Source: Pararhodobacter sp. SW119 (GTDB taxonomy: Bacteria; Pseudomonadota; Alphaproteobacteria; Rhodobacterales; Rhodobacteraceae). Taken from it: a stretch of DNA of 64,000 nucleotides. The stretch lies in NCBI RefSeq assembly GCF_017811755.1, contig NZ_JADDJF010000014.1, positions 27,873-91,872 on the forward strand, written 5' to 3'. Of this stretch, positions 8,962-17,952 are shown piece by piece. The notes beneath the pieces are model-generated. The model was not told the origin of the DNA. It saw only the letters and a program-made list of their open reading frames with translations, and did no database searches. A program made the position numbers and the translations under genes. Position 1 is the first letter of the stretch, and each line of letters begins with the position of its first letter.

Positions 8962-9567
8962 ATGGACAAGTTCACACAGCTGACCGGGATCGCGGCACCG
9001 ATGCCGCTGGTCAATATCGACACCGACATGATCATCCCAAAACAGTATCTGAAGACGATCAAGCGCACCGGTCTCGGCATCCATCTCTTCGACGAGATGC
9101 GCTACACTCTGGACGGCGCGGAAACCCCTGACTTCATTCTGAATCAGCCCGCCTATCGCGAGGCGGAGATCCTGATCGCCGGCGACAATTTCGGCTGTGG
9201 ATCCAGCCGGGAACACGCGCCCTGGGCACTGCTGGATTTCGGTATCCGCTGCGTGATCAGCACCTCCTTCGCCGATATCTTCTACAACAACTGTTTCAAG
9301 AACGGCATCCTGCCCGTCGTCCTGCCACAAGAAGCGGTCGACATCCTGATGGACGACGCCAGCAAGGGCGCCAACGCCCGCATCAGCGTCGACCTCGAGA
9401 CACAGACCGTCACCTCGTCCGATGGTCAGGTTTTCGAATTCGAAGTCGACCCCTTCAAGAAACATTGCTTGATGAACGGGCTCGACGATATCGGCCTCAC
9501 GCTGGAAAAAGTGTCGGCAATTGATGCTTTCGAGGCGACCGCCCAAACCCGATTCCCCTGGGCATGA
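8962..9567 (+). CDS. leuD: 3-isopropylmalate dehydratase small subunit
   Basis: 201 residues, normal length, starting at ATG 8962. It is the swivelling subunit that completes the LeuCD isomerase. Diagnostic stretches are [23 protein letters not shown] near residue 20, [15 protein letters not shown] near residue 75, and [17 protein letters not shown] around residue 110. Repeat array B sits directly upstream, so its promoter or leader must overlap or abut the array. No leuB follows. Confidence 0.98.
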   Translation: MDKFTQLTGIAAPMPLVNIDTDMIIPKQYLKTIKRTGLGIHLFDEMRYTLDGAETPDFILNQPAYREAEILIAGDNFGCGSSREHAPWALLDFGIRCVISTSFADIFYNNCFKNGILPVVLPQEAVDILMDDASKGANARISVDLETQTVTSSDGQVFEFEVDPFKKHCLMNGLDDIGLTLEKVSAIDAFEATAQTRFPWA

Positions 9568-9710
9568 CCCCGGAAACCGCGGAAAAAGACGGGGTCCTGA
9601 CCGGTAAACCCCGGAATTTTCGCCAATTTTGATCCAAAGACCGCAAGAATTTCGCTCGCGCCACCGCCCCCGAATCGCCTAGCTCTTGGGCGACGGAACA
9701 CCGGTGGAAC

Positions 9711-10661
9711 ATGAGCTTCGAATTCCGCGCCGCCCATCGCCCCTTCTCGCCCATAACCGCAAAGCCGGTCGTGGGCTCCGTTCTCGTGAAGCCAGGAACG
9801 GCCGAACAGAACCCCGAACCGCATGTGTTCCGCGGTCCAGGCTTGCCCGGGGCGCTCGCCCGCGGGATGGCGATCGCGGGACTGGTCTTGCTTCCGGCGT
9901 TGGTGATCCCTGGGATTCCCCCCGAAACCGCGCATCTCGTCGTCCTCTTGGCGCTCTTCGCGGCCGCACTGACCGCCTACGAATACGCCTCGCCCTATCC
10001 GGGCCTGCTCGAGTTTCGCTTCGGCGCGCCCTACAACCGTACGCGCTTCCTGCTGATCGGGATTGCAGCCGCACTCCTGGCGCTGCTTCAACGGCATGAG
10101 ACCGATCCCGGCGCGCTGAGTGGCGTCGTTGCCACGCTCGCAGCGATTTGCGGTGACCTGCTCGCAGGCGCCCCAAGCCCGGTCGCCCTGCTGGCCCAAG
10201 CGCTTCCAGACAGTGTCTCCGATGCGCAGCGTGATCTGGTCCGCGATGGTGCGGCACTGATCCTGATGTTCAGCATTTGCGTGATCGCGCTCTTCGGTAG
10301 CGCGATGCACCTGGGTTGCTGGCCGCATGGTGGGCGGCCCTTCAACGTCTGGATCAACCTGCCCACCTTCGAACCCACCGCCGGCCGCGATGTGGTCGCA
10401 CGCCTGCGCCGGCAATCATCGTTCAGCCTGATTCTGGGCTGTGCCCTGCCCTTCCTCACCCCGGGCTTGATCTTGGCCTCGACCATCCTCATGCAACCGG
10501 TTAGCCTGACCTCGCCGCTGGGCTTTGTCTGGGGGATCGTGTTGTGGGCTTACGTTTCCAGCGCCTTGATCATGCGCGGCATGGCGATGGCGCGTATCGC
10601 GCAGATGATCGAGGAACGCCGCACGCGCATCGGCATCGCATTGTCCGACACCGACGCCTGA
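9711..10661 (+). CDS. Conserved multi-pass membrane protein, function unknown
   Basis: 316 residues. At least five hydrophobic helices are visible: residues about 50-70 and 72-95, 105-120, 185-205, and two after 240. A cytoplasmic-looking N-terminus of about 45 residues precedes them. No recognised catalytic motif or transporter signature was found. The TGA at 10659-10661 overlaps the proposed CTG start of the next gene, so the two are probably co-translated, tying it to an exported nuclease/phosphatase-fold enzyme. Confidence 0.75.
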   Translation: MSFEFRAAHRPFSPITAKPVVGSVLVKPGTAEQNPEPHVFRGPGLPGALARGMAIAGLVLLPALVIPGIPPETAHLVVLLALFAAALTAYEYASPYPGLLEFRFGAPYNRTRFLLIGIAAALLALLQRHETDPGALSGVVATLAAICGDLLAGAPSPVALLAQALPDSVSDAQRDLVRDGAALILMFSICVIALFGSAMHLGCWPHGGRPFNVWINLPTFEPTAGRDVVARLRRQSSFSLILGCALPFLTPGLILASTILMQPVSLTSPLGFVWGIVLWAYVSSALIMRGMAMARIAQMIEERRTRIGIALSDTDA

Positions 10662-11692
10662 TCCGCATCGCGGCAAGCGTCGTTGCGCTCCTGCTGGCTT
10701 CCCCCGGCCTGTCGCATGCGGAGTCATTGCGACTTGCGGTTCTGAACTCCGGACTGGGGCGGGATGGACCCGGGCTCCTCCTGCGTGACATCCGGCGCGA
10801 CGCCCCCGATGTTCTTGCCGTCCGCGACCTGATCGCAGCGGCAAGACCCGACGTCCTGTTGCTGCTGCGCATCGACTACGATCTGGACGGTGTCGCACTC
10901 GGCGCGTTCGCCGAGCGCCTGGCAGAGGCCGGTCATCCGATGCCCCATCGCTTTGCAATTCGCCCCAACAGCGGCCTCGCCACCGGGTTGGACCTTGATG
11001 GCGACGGACGCCTCGGCACGCCCGACGACGCGCAGGGCTACGGGCGTTTTGCGGGCGCCGGCGGAATGGCGATCCTGTCCCGGCTTCCGTTCGACGACGC
11101 GGGGGTGCGCGATCACTCCGGGTTTCTCTGGCGCGACCTACCTGGCGCCCTCTTGCCCGAGCATCAGGGAAGGAACTTTCCATCGGAAGAGGTCTTCGCC
11201 ATTCAGCGCCTTTCATCGACCGGACACTGGCAAGTGCCCATCGTCACTCCCGCCGGTACACGCCTCTCATTGCTGGCCTGGCACGCCGGCCCACCCGTTT
11301 TCGGCGGCCCGCACGCGCGCAACCGCCGACGAAACCATGACGAGACCGCCTTCTGGCACCACCTTCTGGACGACGCGCTGCCGATGCCACCCCCGGACCG
11401 CCCCTTCGTGGTCATCGGCAATGCGAACCTCGACCCCTCAGTGGGCGACGGGATCCACGCCGCCATCCGCAACCTGCTCGCGCATCCGGCGCTGCAGGAC
11501 CCCGCCCCCACCGGAACGCGCCCCGGCGCCGACGGGGCGGATCGGACGACCGCCTACTGGCCGCGGGGACCCGGGGCGATGCGGGTCAGCTACATCCTAC
11601 CGTCGCGCGATCTGCAGGTGCTCGATTCCGGGACCATCTGGCCTGACGAAGGGCGGCATGCTCTGGTCTGGGTCGACATCGCCCTGCCCTAA
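10658..11692 (+). CDS. Exported endonuclease/exonuclease/phosphatase (EEP) family protein, probable CTG start
   Basis: 344 residues from CTG 10658. There is no ATG, GTG or TTG in frame between GTG 10544, deep inside the previous gene, and the signal sequence. Starting at CTG gives a clean signal peptide, IRIAASVVALLLASPGLSHA followed by ES, and a 4-base CTGA overlap with the upstream stop. The mature part has EEP features: RLAVLNSGL at the start, ARPDVLLLLRIDYD, VVIGNANLDPSVGDG, and a late RVSYILPSRDLQVLDSG. EEP enzymes hydrolyse phosphodiesters, but the substrate is unknown. It converges with the TspO-like gene 6 bases later. Confidence 0.8.
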   Translation: MIRIAASVVALLLASPGLSHAESLRLAVLNSGLGRDGPGLLLRDIRRDAPDVLAVRDLIAAARPDVLLLLRIDYDLDGVALGAFAERLAEAGHPMPHRFAIRPNSGLATGLDLDGDGRLGTPDDAQGYGRFAGAGGMAILSRLPFDDAGVRDHSGFLWRDLPGALLPEHQGRNFPSEEVFAIQRLSSTGHWQVPIVTPAGTRLSLLAWHAGPPVFGGPHARNRRRNHDETAFWHHLLDDALPMPPPDRPFVVIGNANLDPSVGDGIHAAIRNLLAHPALQDPAPTGTRPGADGADRTTAYWPRGPGAMRVSYILPSRDLQVLDSGTIWPDEGRHALVWVDIALP

Positions 11693-11698
11693 CCGGGA

Positions 11699-12424
11699 TC
11701 AGCCACGCCGAAACCGTTGCCGCCACCAGAGCCCCGCAAGAACCGCAGCGCCGATCACTGCCAGAACGGCGATTTCGGCGTGGCGTTCCATGTTGGCAAC
11801 CGCGATGCCGACAAATCCCCAGCCGGCCGCGAAAGCGTAGCCGCCCCCCGGCGCCAGCCACAGGTAGATGGCAACGGCAAAGGCCGCGGCCAGCGGCAGG
11901 CAAACCAGCGCCGCCAGCCATCCCGACGCGAACAATCCATAGCCCGCCAGCACCAACCCGAGTGAGACGAAACTCGCCGCGGTCAGCCAGCCGGCAAAGA
12001 GCCCTATTGGCGCCCGCGCGAACCAGAAGTCCCGCACGGGCGCGCGCGCCAGCGCTAGGATCGAAAGGACCAGCATCGCCCAGATCATCACCGTCGCCAG
12101 GATCGGGCTCTGCACAGCCACCCAGAGCCAGCCCGCCCCCAGCACCAGCGCGCCGATCAGGGGCAGGCGATGCGCGTCCCAATCGGGCGCGTCGGCCCGT
12201 TGCAGCAGGCCGAAACCGGCACCGATGATCAGCCACAGGTAGATCAGCCCCCAGATGGCAAAGGCGTAGCCCGCGGGCTGTATCGGCGGGCGCGGCTCGC
12301 CATAGGGCATCTGATCGGTCCGATAGCCCTGAAAGTCCGGCGCCAGGTACGAAAACAGTATGAACGCGACTGCCGCGGCCAGCACTAGGATCGCGCGCAT
12401 GCGGGCGCCGTCTGTGTCGGACAT
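11699..12424 (-). CDS. TspO/tryptophan-rich-sensory-like membrane protein
   Basis: 241 residues and six to seven helices. The stretch PAGYAFAIWGLIYLWLI resembles the loop and helix around the PxxxFxxxWxxLY signature of TspO/MBR tetrapyrrole-binding proteins. The length and helix number exceed the classical five-helix TspO, so it belongs to a longer relative. ATG 12424 shares one base with the stop of the sugar dehydrogenase upstream (TGATG), with GAGGA six bases before, indicating an operon. Function uncertain. Confidence 0.65.
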   Translation of the reverse strand: MSDTDGARMRAILVLAAAVAFILFSYLAPDFQGYRTDQMPYGEPRPPIQPAGYAFAIWGLIYLWLIIGAGFGLLQRADAPDWDAHRLPLIGALVLGAGWLWVAVQSPILATVMIWAMLVLSILALARAPVRDFWFARAPIGLFAGWLTAASFVSLGLVLAGYGLFASGWLAALVCLPLAAAFAVAIYLWLAPGGGYAFAAGWGFVGIAVANMERHAEIAVLAVIGAAVLAGLWWRQRFRRG

Positions 12425-13578
12425 CAATCTTCCTCGTTGTCAGGAACCAGACGCAGCAATGGTGCCGAATCGTCGTCCGCAATCAGGTAGATATAGCCGT
12501 CTTCAGGGCCGACCGCGACATCGCGGATGCGCCATCCCTGCCCGTCCAGCACACGGATCGGCGCGCTCACCTCGTGCCCGTCGACGGCAAAGACCCCAAG
12601 ATATCGATGGAAGAGGTTGCCGACCAGCAGATGCCCGCGCCATTCGGGAAACGCCTCGCCCTCGTACCAGGCCATGCCGGAAGGGGGGAAGTGATCGCTC
12701 CGCCCCGGGGCCCAGTGAAAGACCGGCGCGATGAAGCCATCGCCGGGTTCGTGCGGCTGCGCAAAGGGCTCGCCCGTACGGTAGTCGACACCGAAGGCGG
12801 CCAGCGGCCAACCGAAGTTGCCGCCGCGTTCGACCACGTTGATTTCGTCGCCACCGGCCTCGCCATGTTCGGCCACCCAGATCTCGCCCGTCTCGGGGTT
12901 GCGCGCCATGGCCTGGATGTTCCGGTGACCATAGGACCAGATGGCCTCGGCCACGCCTTCCTGTCCGACCAGAGGATTGTCCGCGGGGATCTCGCCTTCC
13001 AGCGTCAGCCGGATGACCGAGCCGTTCTCGCTGGAGAGATCCTGCGCGATATGCTCGGGTCCGAAATCCTTCTGATTGCGGTCGCCCAGTCCGACAAAGA
13101 CATGCCCATCGGCAAAGACGATGCGGGATCCGTAATGCGCCTGGCTGTCCATGGCGGGGCTGACGACATGAAGCACCTCCAAATCGCTCAAGGCACCGCC
13201 GGCGCGGTCCAGCCGCGCGCGTCCCAGATGCGTGGTGGTCCGCCCGCCTTCGGTCGCGCCGCTCCAAGTCATGTAGAGCAACTGGGTCTCGGCGAAATCC
13301 GGCGCCGGGACGATGTCCAGCAACCCGCCCTGGCCGCGCGTATCGACCTCGGGCGCGCCCGCGATCTCGACGATCTCGCCGCTCTCGGCCTCGTAGATCA
13401 TCACCTTCCCGCGCCGGCCGGTCATAATCAGGTCACTGCTGCCGGGCAGGATATTCAGCGCCCACGGATTCTCCAGCCCTTCGGCCAGCACCTCCACCGC
13501 ATATCCGTTCTCGGCCTCGGCCGCGGCCGAAAAACCCAACGCCAGCGCGCCAATTGCCAGACTCGATACAATGCGCAT
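12424..13578 (-). CDS. PQQ-dependent sugar dehydrogenase family protein (YliI/Asd-like)
   Basis: 384 residues with an N-terminal signal peptide ending near AAEA. The protein shows the six-bladed propeller of soluble glucose/sorbosone dehydrogenases: LENPWALNILP at the start, YGSRIVFADGHVFVGLGDRN, WSYGHRNIQAMARNPETGEIWVAE, GGDEINVVERGGNFGWP, and a C-terminal WRIRDVAVGPEDGYIYLI. The histidine and arginine in GHRN are catalytic or PQQ contacts in the family. It should act in the periplasm on an aldose; the exact sugar is unknown. It is the first gene of a pair with the TspO-like protein. Confidence 0.9.
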   Translation of the reverse strand: MRIVSSLAIGALALGFSAAAEAENGYAVEVLAEGLENPWALNILPGSSDLIMTGRRGKVMIYEAESGEIVEIAGAPEVDTRGQGGLLDIVPAPDFAETQLLYMTWSGATEGGRTTTHLGRARLDRAGGALSDLEVLHVVSPAMDSQAHYGSRIVFADGHVFVGLGDRNQKDFGPEHIAQDLSSENGSVIRLTLEGEIPADNPLVGQEGVAEAIWSYGHRNIQAMARNPETGEIWVAEHGEAGGDEINVVERGGNFGWPLAAFGVDYRTGEPFAQPHEPGDGFIAPVFHWAPGRSDHFPPSGMAWYEGEAFPEWRGHLLVGNLFHRYLGVFAVDGHEVSAPIRVLDGQGWRIRDVAVGPEDGYIYLIADDDSAPLLRLVPDNEED

Positions 13579-13660
13579 TCCAATCCTCCTCGATGACTGT
13601 CTCCAGGATCAATTTGGGGCGGAAGGCTTCCGAATTCAAATCGCGTCGGCGTAACAACGA

Positions 13661-13693
13661 AAGCGGCCTTCCGGGTTTGCCGGAAGGCCGCTT
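13661..13693 (-). terminator. Long hairpin terminator downstream of the luxR gene
   Basis: AAGCGGCCTTCCGG (13661-13674) pairs perfectly over 14 bp with 13680-13693 around a 5-base loop. On the minus strand it is followed by TCGTTGTT, so it probably ends the leftward luxR transcript about 100 bases past its stop. It may also shield the sugar-dehydrogenase promoter. Confidence 0.7.
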
Positions 13694-13790
13694 CTCAATG
13701 TCGAACTGGAACACGCCTCTCAATGGGTCCAGTTAGCTTGCGGGAACGTGAACGAACAACTGTCAGATTTCACAGGTGCAAAGCCAAAGT

Positions 13791-14528
13791 TCATACACCC
13801 AGAAGCTGTAACTGCACCGCCTTGACGATGGCTTCGGTGCGATTGCGCGCCTCCAACTTGCGCCGCGCGTTCTCGAAATGAAAGCGCACCGTCCGGACCG
13901 AGATCGCGGCCGCCTGCGCGATCTCGTCATCGCTCTGACCCCGGCGCGCCGCGGTCAGGACCTCGCGCTCGCGCAGCGACAGCCGCGGCAGCGCGACGTC
14001 GCCTTCGGTGGCGTGCAGCGCGCGCATCCTGTCGTGCGCGTGCCAGACCAGGAACTGCAGCACGACGCGCGCGCGCGGATCCGGGTCTGGACCCGGCCCG
14101 CAGACACATCCGATGCCGCGATAGCCCTGCGCGCCGTAGATCGGTATCGCCAGGCCGTTGGACCGCCCGATCCGCGCAGCCGCGTCCAGCAGGGTCACCT
14201 CCTCGGCGGACGGAACGAAACCCGCATACCCCGCGCGTATCTCGGACAGCGACATCGGAACCGAATTGAGTTGCACCGCCCGCTGGACCGGATCGTGCGG
14301 CCCCATTTGCCCGGCGATGTACATCTCGGTCCATTCCGTCGGCCAGTTGCTGACGGTAAAGGCGCCGGGATAGGGGTCGTCGGGGGGCGGGCACGCCCCG
14401 ATCGCGTAGGTGTTCATCTCGAACGGACGCATCGCCCGCAAGAGCGCATCACCGACCGCCCGGCAACTGCGAAGCCCCCCGATCTCGAGGGGAAAGCCAA
14501 ACAGATCCGGTGTCAGCCTCTGATTCAA
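13791..14528 (-). CDS. LuxR-family regulator with autoinducer-binding domain (LuxR solo)
   Basis: About 245 residues from TTG 14528; the frame is open further upstream but lacks a better start. The N-terminal half keeps the TraR-type AHL-pocket spacing: Trp-x3-Tyr in EWTEMY, then Asp-Pro nine residues on in GPHDPV, and the Gly of GLAIPIYG. The residue at the usual second Trp is Leu (PMSLSEI). The C-terminal helix-turn-helix is textbook: LSLREREVLTAARRGQSDDE, then ISVRTVRFHF. No luxI is nearby. It lies downstream of the sugar-dehydratase gene and may govern envelope-glycan genes (inference). Confidence 0.85.
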   Translation of the reverse strand: MNQRLTPDLFGFPLEIGGLRSCRAVGDALLRAMRPFEMNTYAIGACPPPDDPYPGAFTVSNWPTEWTEMYIAGQMGPHDPVQRAVQLNSVPMSLSEIRAGYAGFVPSAEEVTLLDAAARIGRSNGLAIPIYGAQGYRGIGCVCGPGPDPDPRARVVLQFLVWHAHDRMRALHATEGDVALPRLSLREREVLTAARRGQSDDEIAQAAAISVRTVRFHFENARRKLEARNRTEAIVKAVQLQLLGV

Positions 14529-14655
14529 TCGCTTGACCTGTGCCGCCCGCGTGCAGTGTACTCCGATCTCGGCATACCGGGAACGGGGATTTATCTGCCG
14601 GCGGGTTAGGCGCGAAAACGGGCGCCGGAACGGCAAAAACAGGGCGAGGACGGAA

Positions 14656-16572
14656 TCAGGTCGCCCCGCGCCCGCGTTCGGCCACGGGTTGGTTTATATC
14701 CGCTTCCCGCACTGCCAGATCGCGTCGACTCCAGTAAAGCGCATCGGCAACTGCCTGGTCGCCATCGCCGGTCGCCACGGCCTTGCGCAGCGCGTGCAAG
14801 GCACGCGCCAGTTCGAACCCCGACAACCCCGCCTCGACCGAGGCGAAGACCTTGTCGTGCCGCGTCGGCTGCAACTCGCCGGTGATCGACAGTTCCTCGT
14901 GCAACTTCTCGCCCGGCCGCAACCCGATCACGGCAATCTCGATATCGCCTTCCGGGTTCGATCGATCGCGCACCGAATAGCCCGAGGTTTCGATCACCTG
15001 CCGCGCCAGATCCGCGATCCGTACCGGGCGCCCCATGTCTAGGACGAAGATCTCGCCCCCCTTTGCGATCGTTCCCGCCCACAGGACAAGCCGCGTGGCC
15101 TCTTGCGCCGTCATGAAGTAGCGGGTGATTTCGGGGTGGGTCAGGGTTACCGGACCGCCGCGCAGGATCTGTTCGCGAAACCGCGGGATCACCGAGCCCG
15201 ACGAGCCCAGCACGTTGCCGAAGCGCACGGTAGCAAAGACGGTGCGCGGCGACTCGCGCGCCAGGTCGGCGACGATCAGTTCGGCCAGCCGCTTGGTCGC
15301 GCCCATCACGCCGACCGGGCGCACCGCCTTGTCCGACGATACCAGGATGAACCGCTCGACCCCGAAATCGAGCGCCTCGCGCGCCAGCGTGTTGGTACCC
15401 AGCACGTTGTTGGTGACCCCGGCCAACGGATTGGCCTCGACCATCGGGACATGCTTGTAGGCCGCCGCATGCAGCACGACCTCGATCTGGTGAAGCTCCA
15501 GCACATGGCGGACCTGCCGGCGGTCGGTGATCGTGCCCAGGACCGGAACGATCGTGCAATCCAGTTTCCCCGCCAGCGCGCGCAACTCGCTTTCGATCGA
15601 GTAGAGCGCGAATTCCGACAACTCCATCAGCACCAGCCGCGCCGGCCGGCAGTTCAGCACCTGCCGACAAAGCTCGGACCCGATGGAACCGCCGGCACCG
15701 GTGATCAGGACCGAGCGCCCGCGATAGCCTTCGCAACCGCTCCCCAGTTGGTCACCCAGATGCGTCCGCCCCAGCAGCGTCGTGGGCAGCACCGGGGCCA
15801 GTTGCGCGACGATCTCCTCCTCCCCGATCAACTGCGAGAACGAGGGCACGCTCTGCACTTCAACCTCCAGGTCGGCGATCCGGCGCGCGATCTGCGCCTG
15901 CCGCGGCGAGTTGAGCGAGGGCATGGCCAGGATCACGCGGTCGATTTCCAGATCGGCGATCAGCGCCGCCAGCTTCTGCGGCGGATGCACCCGCAGCCCG
16001 GCAACGGTCAAACCGTGCAGCACGGCGTTGTCGTCGACGAAGGCTTGCGGACGGATCGTCGCATGCGTGCGCAGCGCAAGCGCAAGCTGCATGCCAGTCG
16101 TGCCAGCGCCGTAGATTAACACTCGGGTCATCGGCTGACCGCCGCGGTAGACCCGCATCAGGACATGCAGCAGCACCAGTCGGCATGCGGCGCTCAGGAA
16201 AAGGAAGTTTAGCCCGAAGATCACGGGCCCGGTGGTCAGCAGAATCGTTCCCGGCCGACCGTTCAGCAGCGACAGCAGAACGGTCAGAACCGCGGCGAGG
16301 ATTGCGCTGCGCCCCATCGCGGACATCTCGTAGGATTTCATCTGGATGCGCGGCAGTCCTAGCGCCACCGACAGCGCCGCGCAGGACGCCATCATCAGCG
16401 CGATCGCCAGCCAGTTGTCCAGAAGCCATGTCGGCGAAAGGCCGCTCCCGTACTGAAGCACCGCCGTCGAAAGCATCGACATCGGCACAAGCACGACATC
16501 GAGGGCGAGGATGATCGCCTGTTTCTGCGGCCGCGAAAGCCATTTGACGAAACCGAGCATTCGCTGCCCCAT
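14656..16572 (-). CDS. Membrane-bound nucleoside-diphosphate-sugar dehydratase (CapD/WbpM family)
   Basis: 638 residues. Four N-terminal membrane helices (about 15-125) precede a first Rossmann-like domain (VLIYGAGTTGMQLALAL near 150) and a second, catalytic SDR domain (LITGAGGSIGSELCRQ near 290). The catalytic stretch SSDKAVRPVGVMGATKR has Met in place of the usual SDR Tyr (SMK rather than SYK), as is known for WbpM/FlaA1-type UDP-GlcNAc 4,6-dehydratases. It would start synthesis of a 6-deoxy amino sugar for capsule, O-antigen or exopolysaccharide. No glycosyltransferases flank it. It is transcribed toward the luxR solo. Confidence 0.9.
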   Translation of the reverse strand: MGQRMLGFVKWLSRPQKQAIILALDVVLVPMSMLSTAVLQYGSGLSPTWLLDNWLAIALMMASCAALSVALGLPRIQMKSYEMSAMGRSAILAAVLTVLLSLLNGRPGTILLTTGPVIFGLNFLFLSAACRLVLLHVLMRVYRGGQPMTRVLIYGAGTTGMQLALALRTHATIRPQAFVDDNAVLHGLTVAGLRVHPPQKLAALIADLEIDRVILAMPSLNSPRQAQIARRIADLEVEVQSVPSFSQLIGEEEIVAQLAPVLPTTLLGRTHLGDQLGSGCEGYRGRSVLITGAGGSIGSELCRQVLNCRPARLVLMELSEFALYSIESELRALAGKLDCTIVPVLGTITDRRQVRHVLELHQIEVVLHAAAYKHVPMVEANPLAGVTNNVLGTNTLAREALDFGVERFILVSSDKAVRPVGVMGATKRLAELIVADLARESPRTVFATVRFGNVLGSSGSVIPRFREQILRGGPVTLTHPEITRYFMTAQEATRLVLWAGTIAKGGEIFVLDMGRPVRIADLARQVIETSGYSVRDRSNPEGDIEIAVIGLRPGEKLHEELSITGELQPTRHDKVFASVEAGLSGFELARALHALRKAVATGDGDQAVADALYWSRRDLAVREADINQPVAERGRGAT

Positions 16573-16803
16573 TCACCGAACGCCGCTTGCCTGGGTGCAA
16601 CCACCGATCACGCGGCGCCGAAGCCCCGAACGCCCGTGGAAACCGGCTCGCGTTTCCTACCTGTGCGACGCAGCATTACGCAACCCAGCCGGGCTGGGCA
16701 AGCAAGCGTTCACGCTAAAGGCGATCTTTCGCGGATCCTCGCCAAAAGAAGCAGCGCCGTCGGGCGCTCCTGTCCATCCCGTTGGCACCACGCCGATCCC
16801 GGG

Positions 16804-17199
16804 TTATCCCTCGGGCATGAACGAGGAGTGGTGCAGGATGATCTCCCAGCCCTCGCCCTTTCCCTGGTGGACGAAACTGAAGCGGACATCGACCTCGGGC
16901 CGACCCTCCTGCGCGGTCATCGTGAAGCGGTAGATGCCCGCGTGCAGGATCACCCCGCCCGCGCGCTGGACCGAGCTCTCCAGCACCTGGCATTCCGGCC
17001 CGTTCTCGAGGAAAGCCCGAAAGTACTCGACGATCTCCGCGGGCGTGCGACGGATCTCCCGGGACAGCGTCGGCAGCAGGATCGCCTCGGGCGCATAGAG
17101 CGCGGCCAGCTTCTCCGCGTCCCGGCTTCTCAGCGCTTCCGCCCAAGGTTTGATAAGCGCGGCTGATGACGGCAACTTGAGAATCGCGTCGGACGTCAT
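16804..17199 (-). CDS. SgcJ/EcaC-type NTF2-like (SnoaL-fold) protein
   Basis: 131 residues from ATG 17199 with GGGAGG four bases upstream. The pattern IKPWAEALRSRDAEKLAALY then ILLPTLSREIRRTPAEIVEYF and a late FSFVHQGKGEGWEIILHHSS fits the cone-shaped NTF2-like fold of the SgcJ/EcaC group. These proteins are small hydrolases, isomerases or ligand binders of uncertain role. It is a single gene. Confidence 0.82.
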   Translation of the reverse strand: MTSDAILKLPSSAALIKPWAEALRSRDAEKLAALYAPEAILLPTLSREIRRTPAEIVEYFRAFLENGPECQVLESSVQRAGGVILHAGIYRFTMTAQEGRPEVDVRFSFVHQGKGEGWEIILHHSSFMPEG

Positions 17200-17493
17200 C
17201 GTGCCTCCCTCAGGCGCCGGGGTTGTGAAGCAGTTACCGGCTCTCGCCCCCCGTTTCCAGACTTGATTGAAAGGCGAACACGATATACCTTTTCACAACC
17301 ATTGTTAATTTTGGTTGCATTTTCGGTTGCAGACCCTGAGTGTTGAAATCAACCGGCAGTAGAGAGAGGCGGTCGCTTCAGCCGACGTCTAACAGTCGAC
17401 TCGAATGCGAGAGTTATAAGGTAGTTGCCGCAAGACTTTGTTAGGTGCCGCCCAGCAGGCTCCTGCGCGGGGTAGATCTATCGAGGTGTGGGT

Positions 17494-17874
17494 GTGAGGA
17501 CATTAGTCGACTTGCGTCATCATGAGCGCGTCGTGATTGACACGACGCGGCTTGACCGGCTTTTTCAGAGCATGGGTCAGCGTGGCGCAGAAGAATTTGT
17601 CATGGACCGTGTCGAGGACATCTCGGAACGGCTGGCCGATATCGAGTGGCGCTATCGCCAGGGGTCGTTGACCGAACTTGCGCGCGAAGCGCAAATCGTC
17701 TCGCGGCTCAGCAGCGAGATCGGACTGATCTCGCTTGCGCGCGTCGTGCGCGACCTGGGCATTTCCGCCGATCGGGGCGACATGATCGCCTTTCGCGCCG
17801 TCTGGCAACGTCTGGTACGGATCGGCGATCGGTCGCTCGCCCAGGTCTGGGAAGTTCCGGGGCTTTCGCTCTGA
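17494..17874 (+). CDS. Conserved small helical protein, Hpt-like but without phospho-histidine
   Basis: 126 residues from GTG 17494, chosen over GTG 17488 because GAGG at 17483-17486 is then seven bases away. It is all helical: DRLFQSMGQRGAEEFV, LTELAREAQIVSRLSSEIGL, then LARVVRDL and WQRLVRIGDRSLAQVWEV. The arrangement recalls a histidine-phosphotransfer four-helix bundle, but the expected His of the (A)HxLKG motif is not there, so phosphotransfer is unlikely. It stands 78 bases upstream of the M17 peptidase in the same direction. Function unknown. Confidence 0.7.
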   Translation: MRTLVDLRHHERVVIDTTRLDRLFQSMGQRGAEEFVMDRVEDISERLADIEWRYRQGSLTELAREAQIVSRLSSEIGLISLARVVRDLGISADRGDMIAFRAVWQRLVRIGDRSLAQVWEVPGLSL

Positions 17875-17952
17875 CCGGGCGCACGCGCCCGATTTTCTTT
17901 CCCCTGGCGATCCTCTAGGTTCCGCGCGACTCTTCCTCGACGCGAGCCTGAC

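Noticed and set aside
9567..9600. Hairpin after leuD as a terminator
   Set aside because: GACCCCG and CGGGGTC can pair, but over a 17-base loop with no T-tract.
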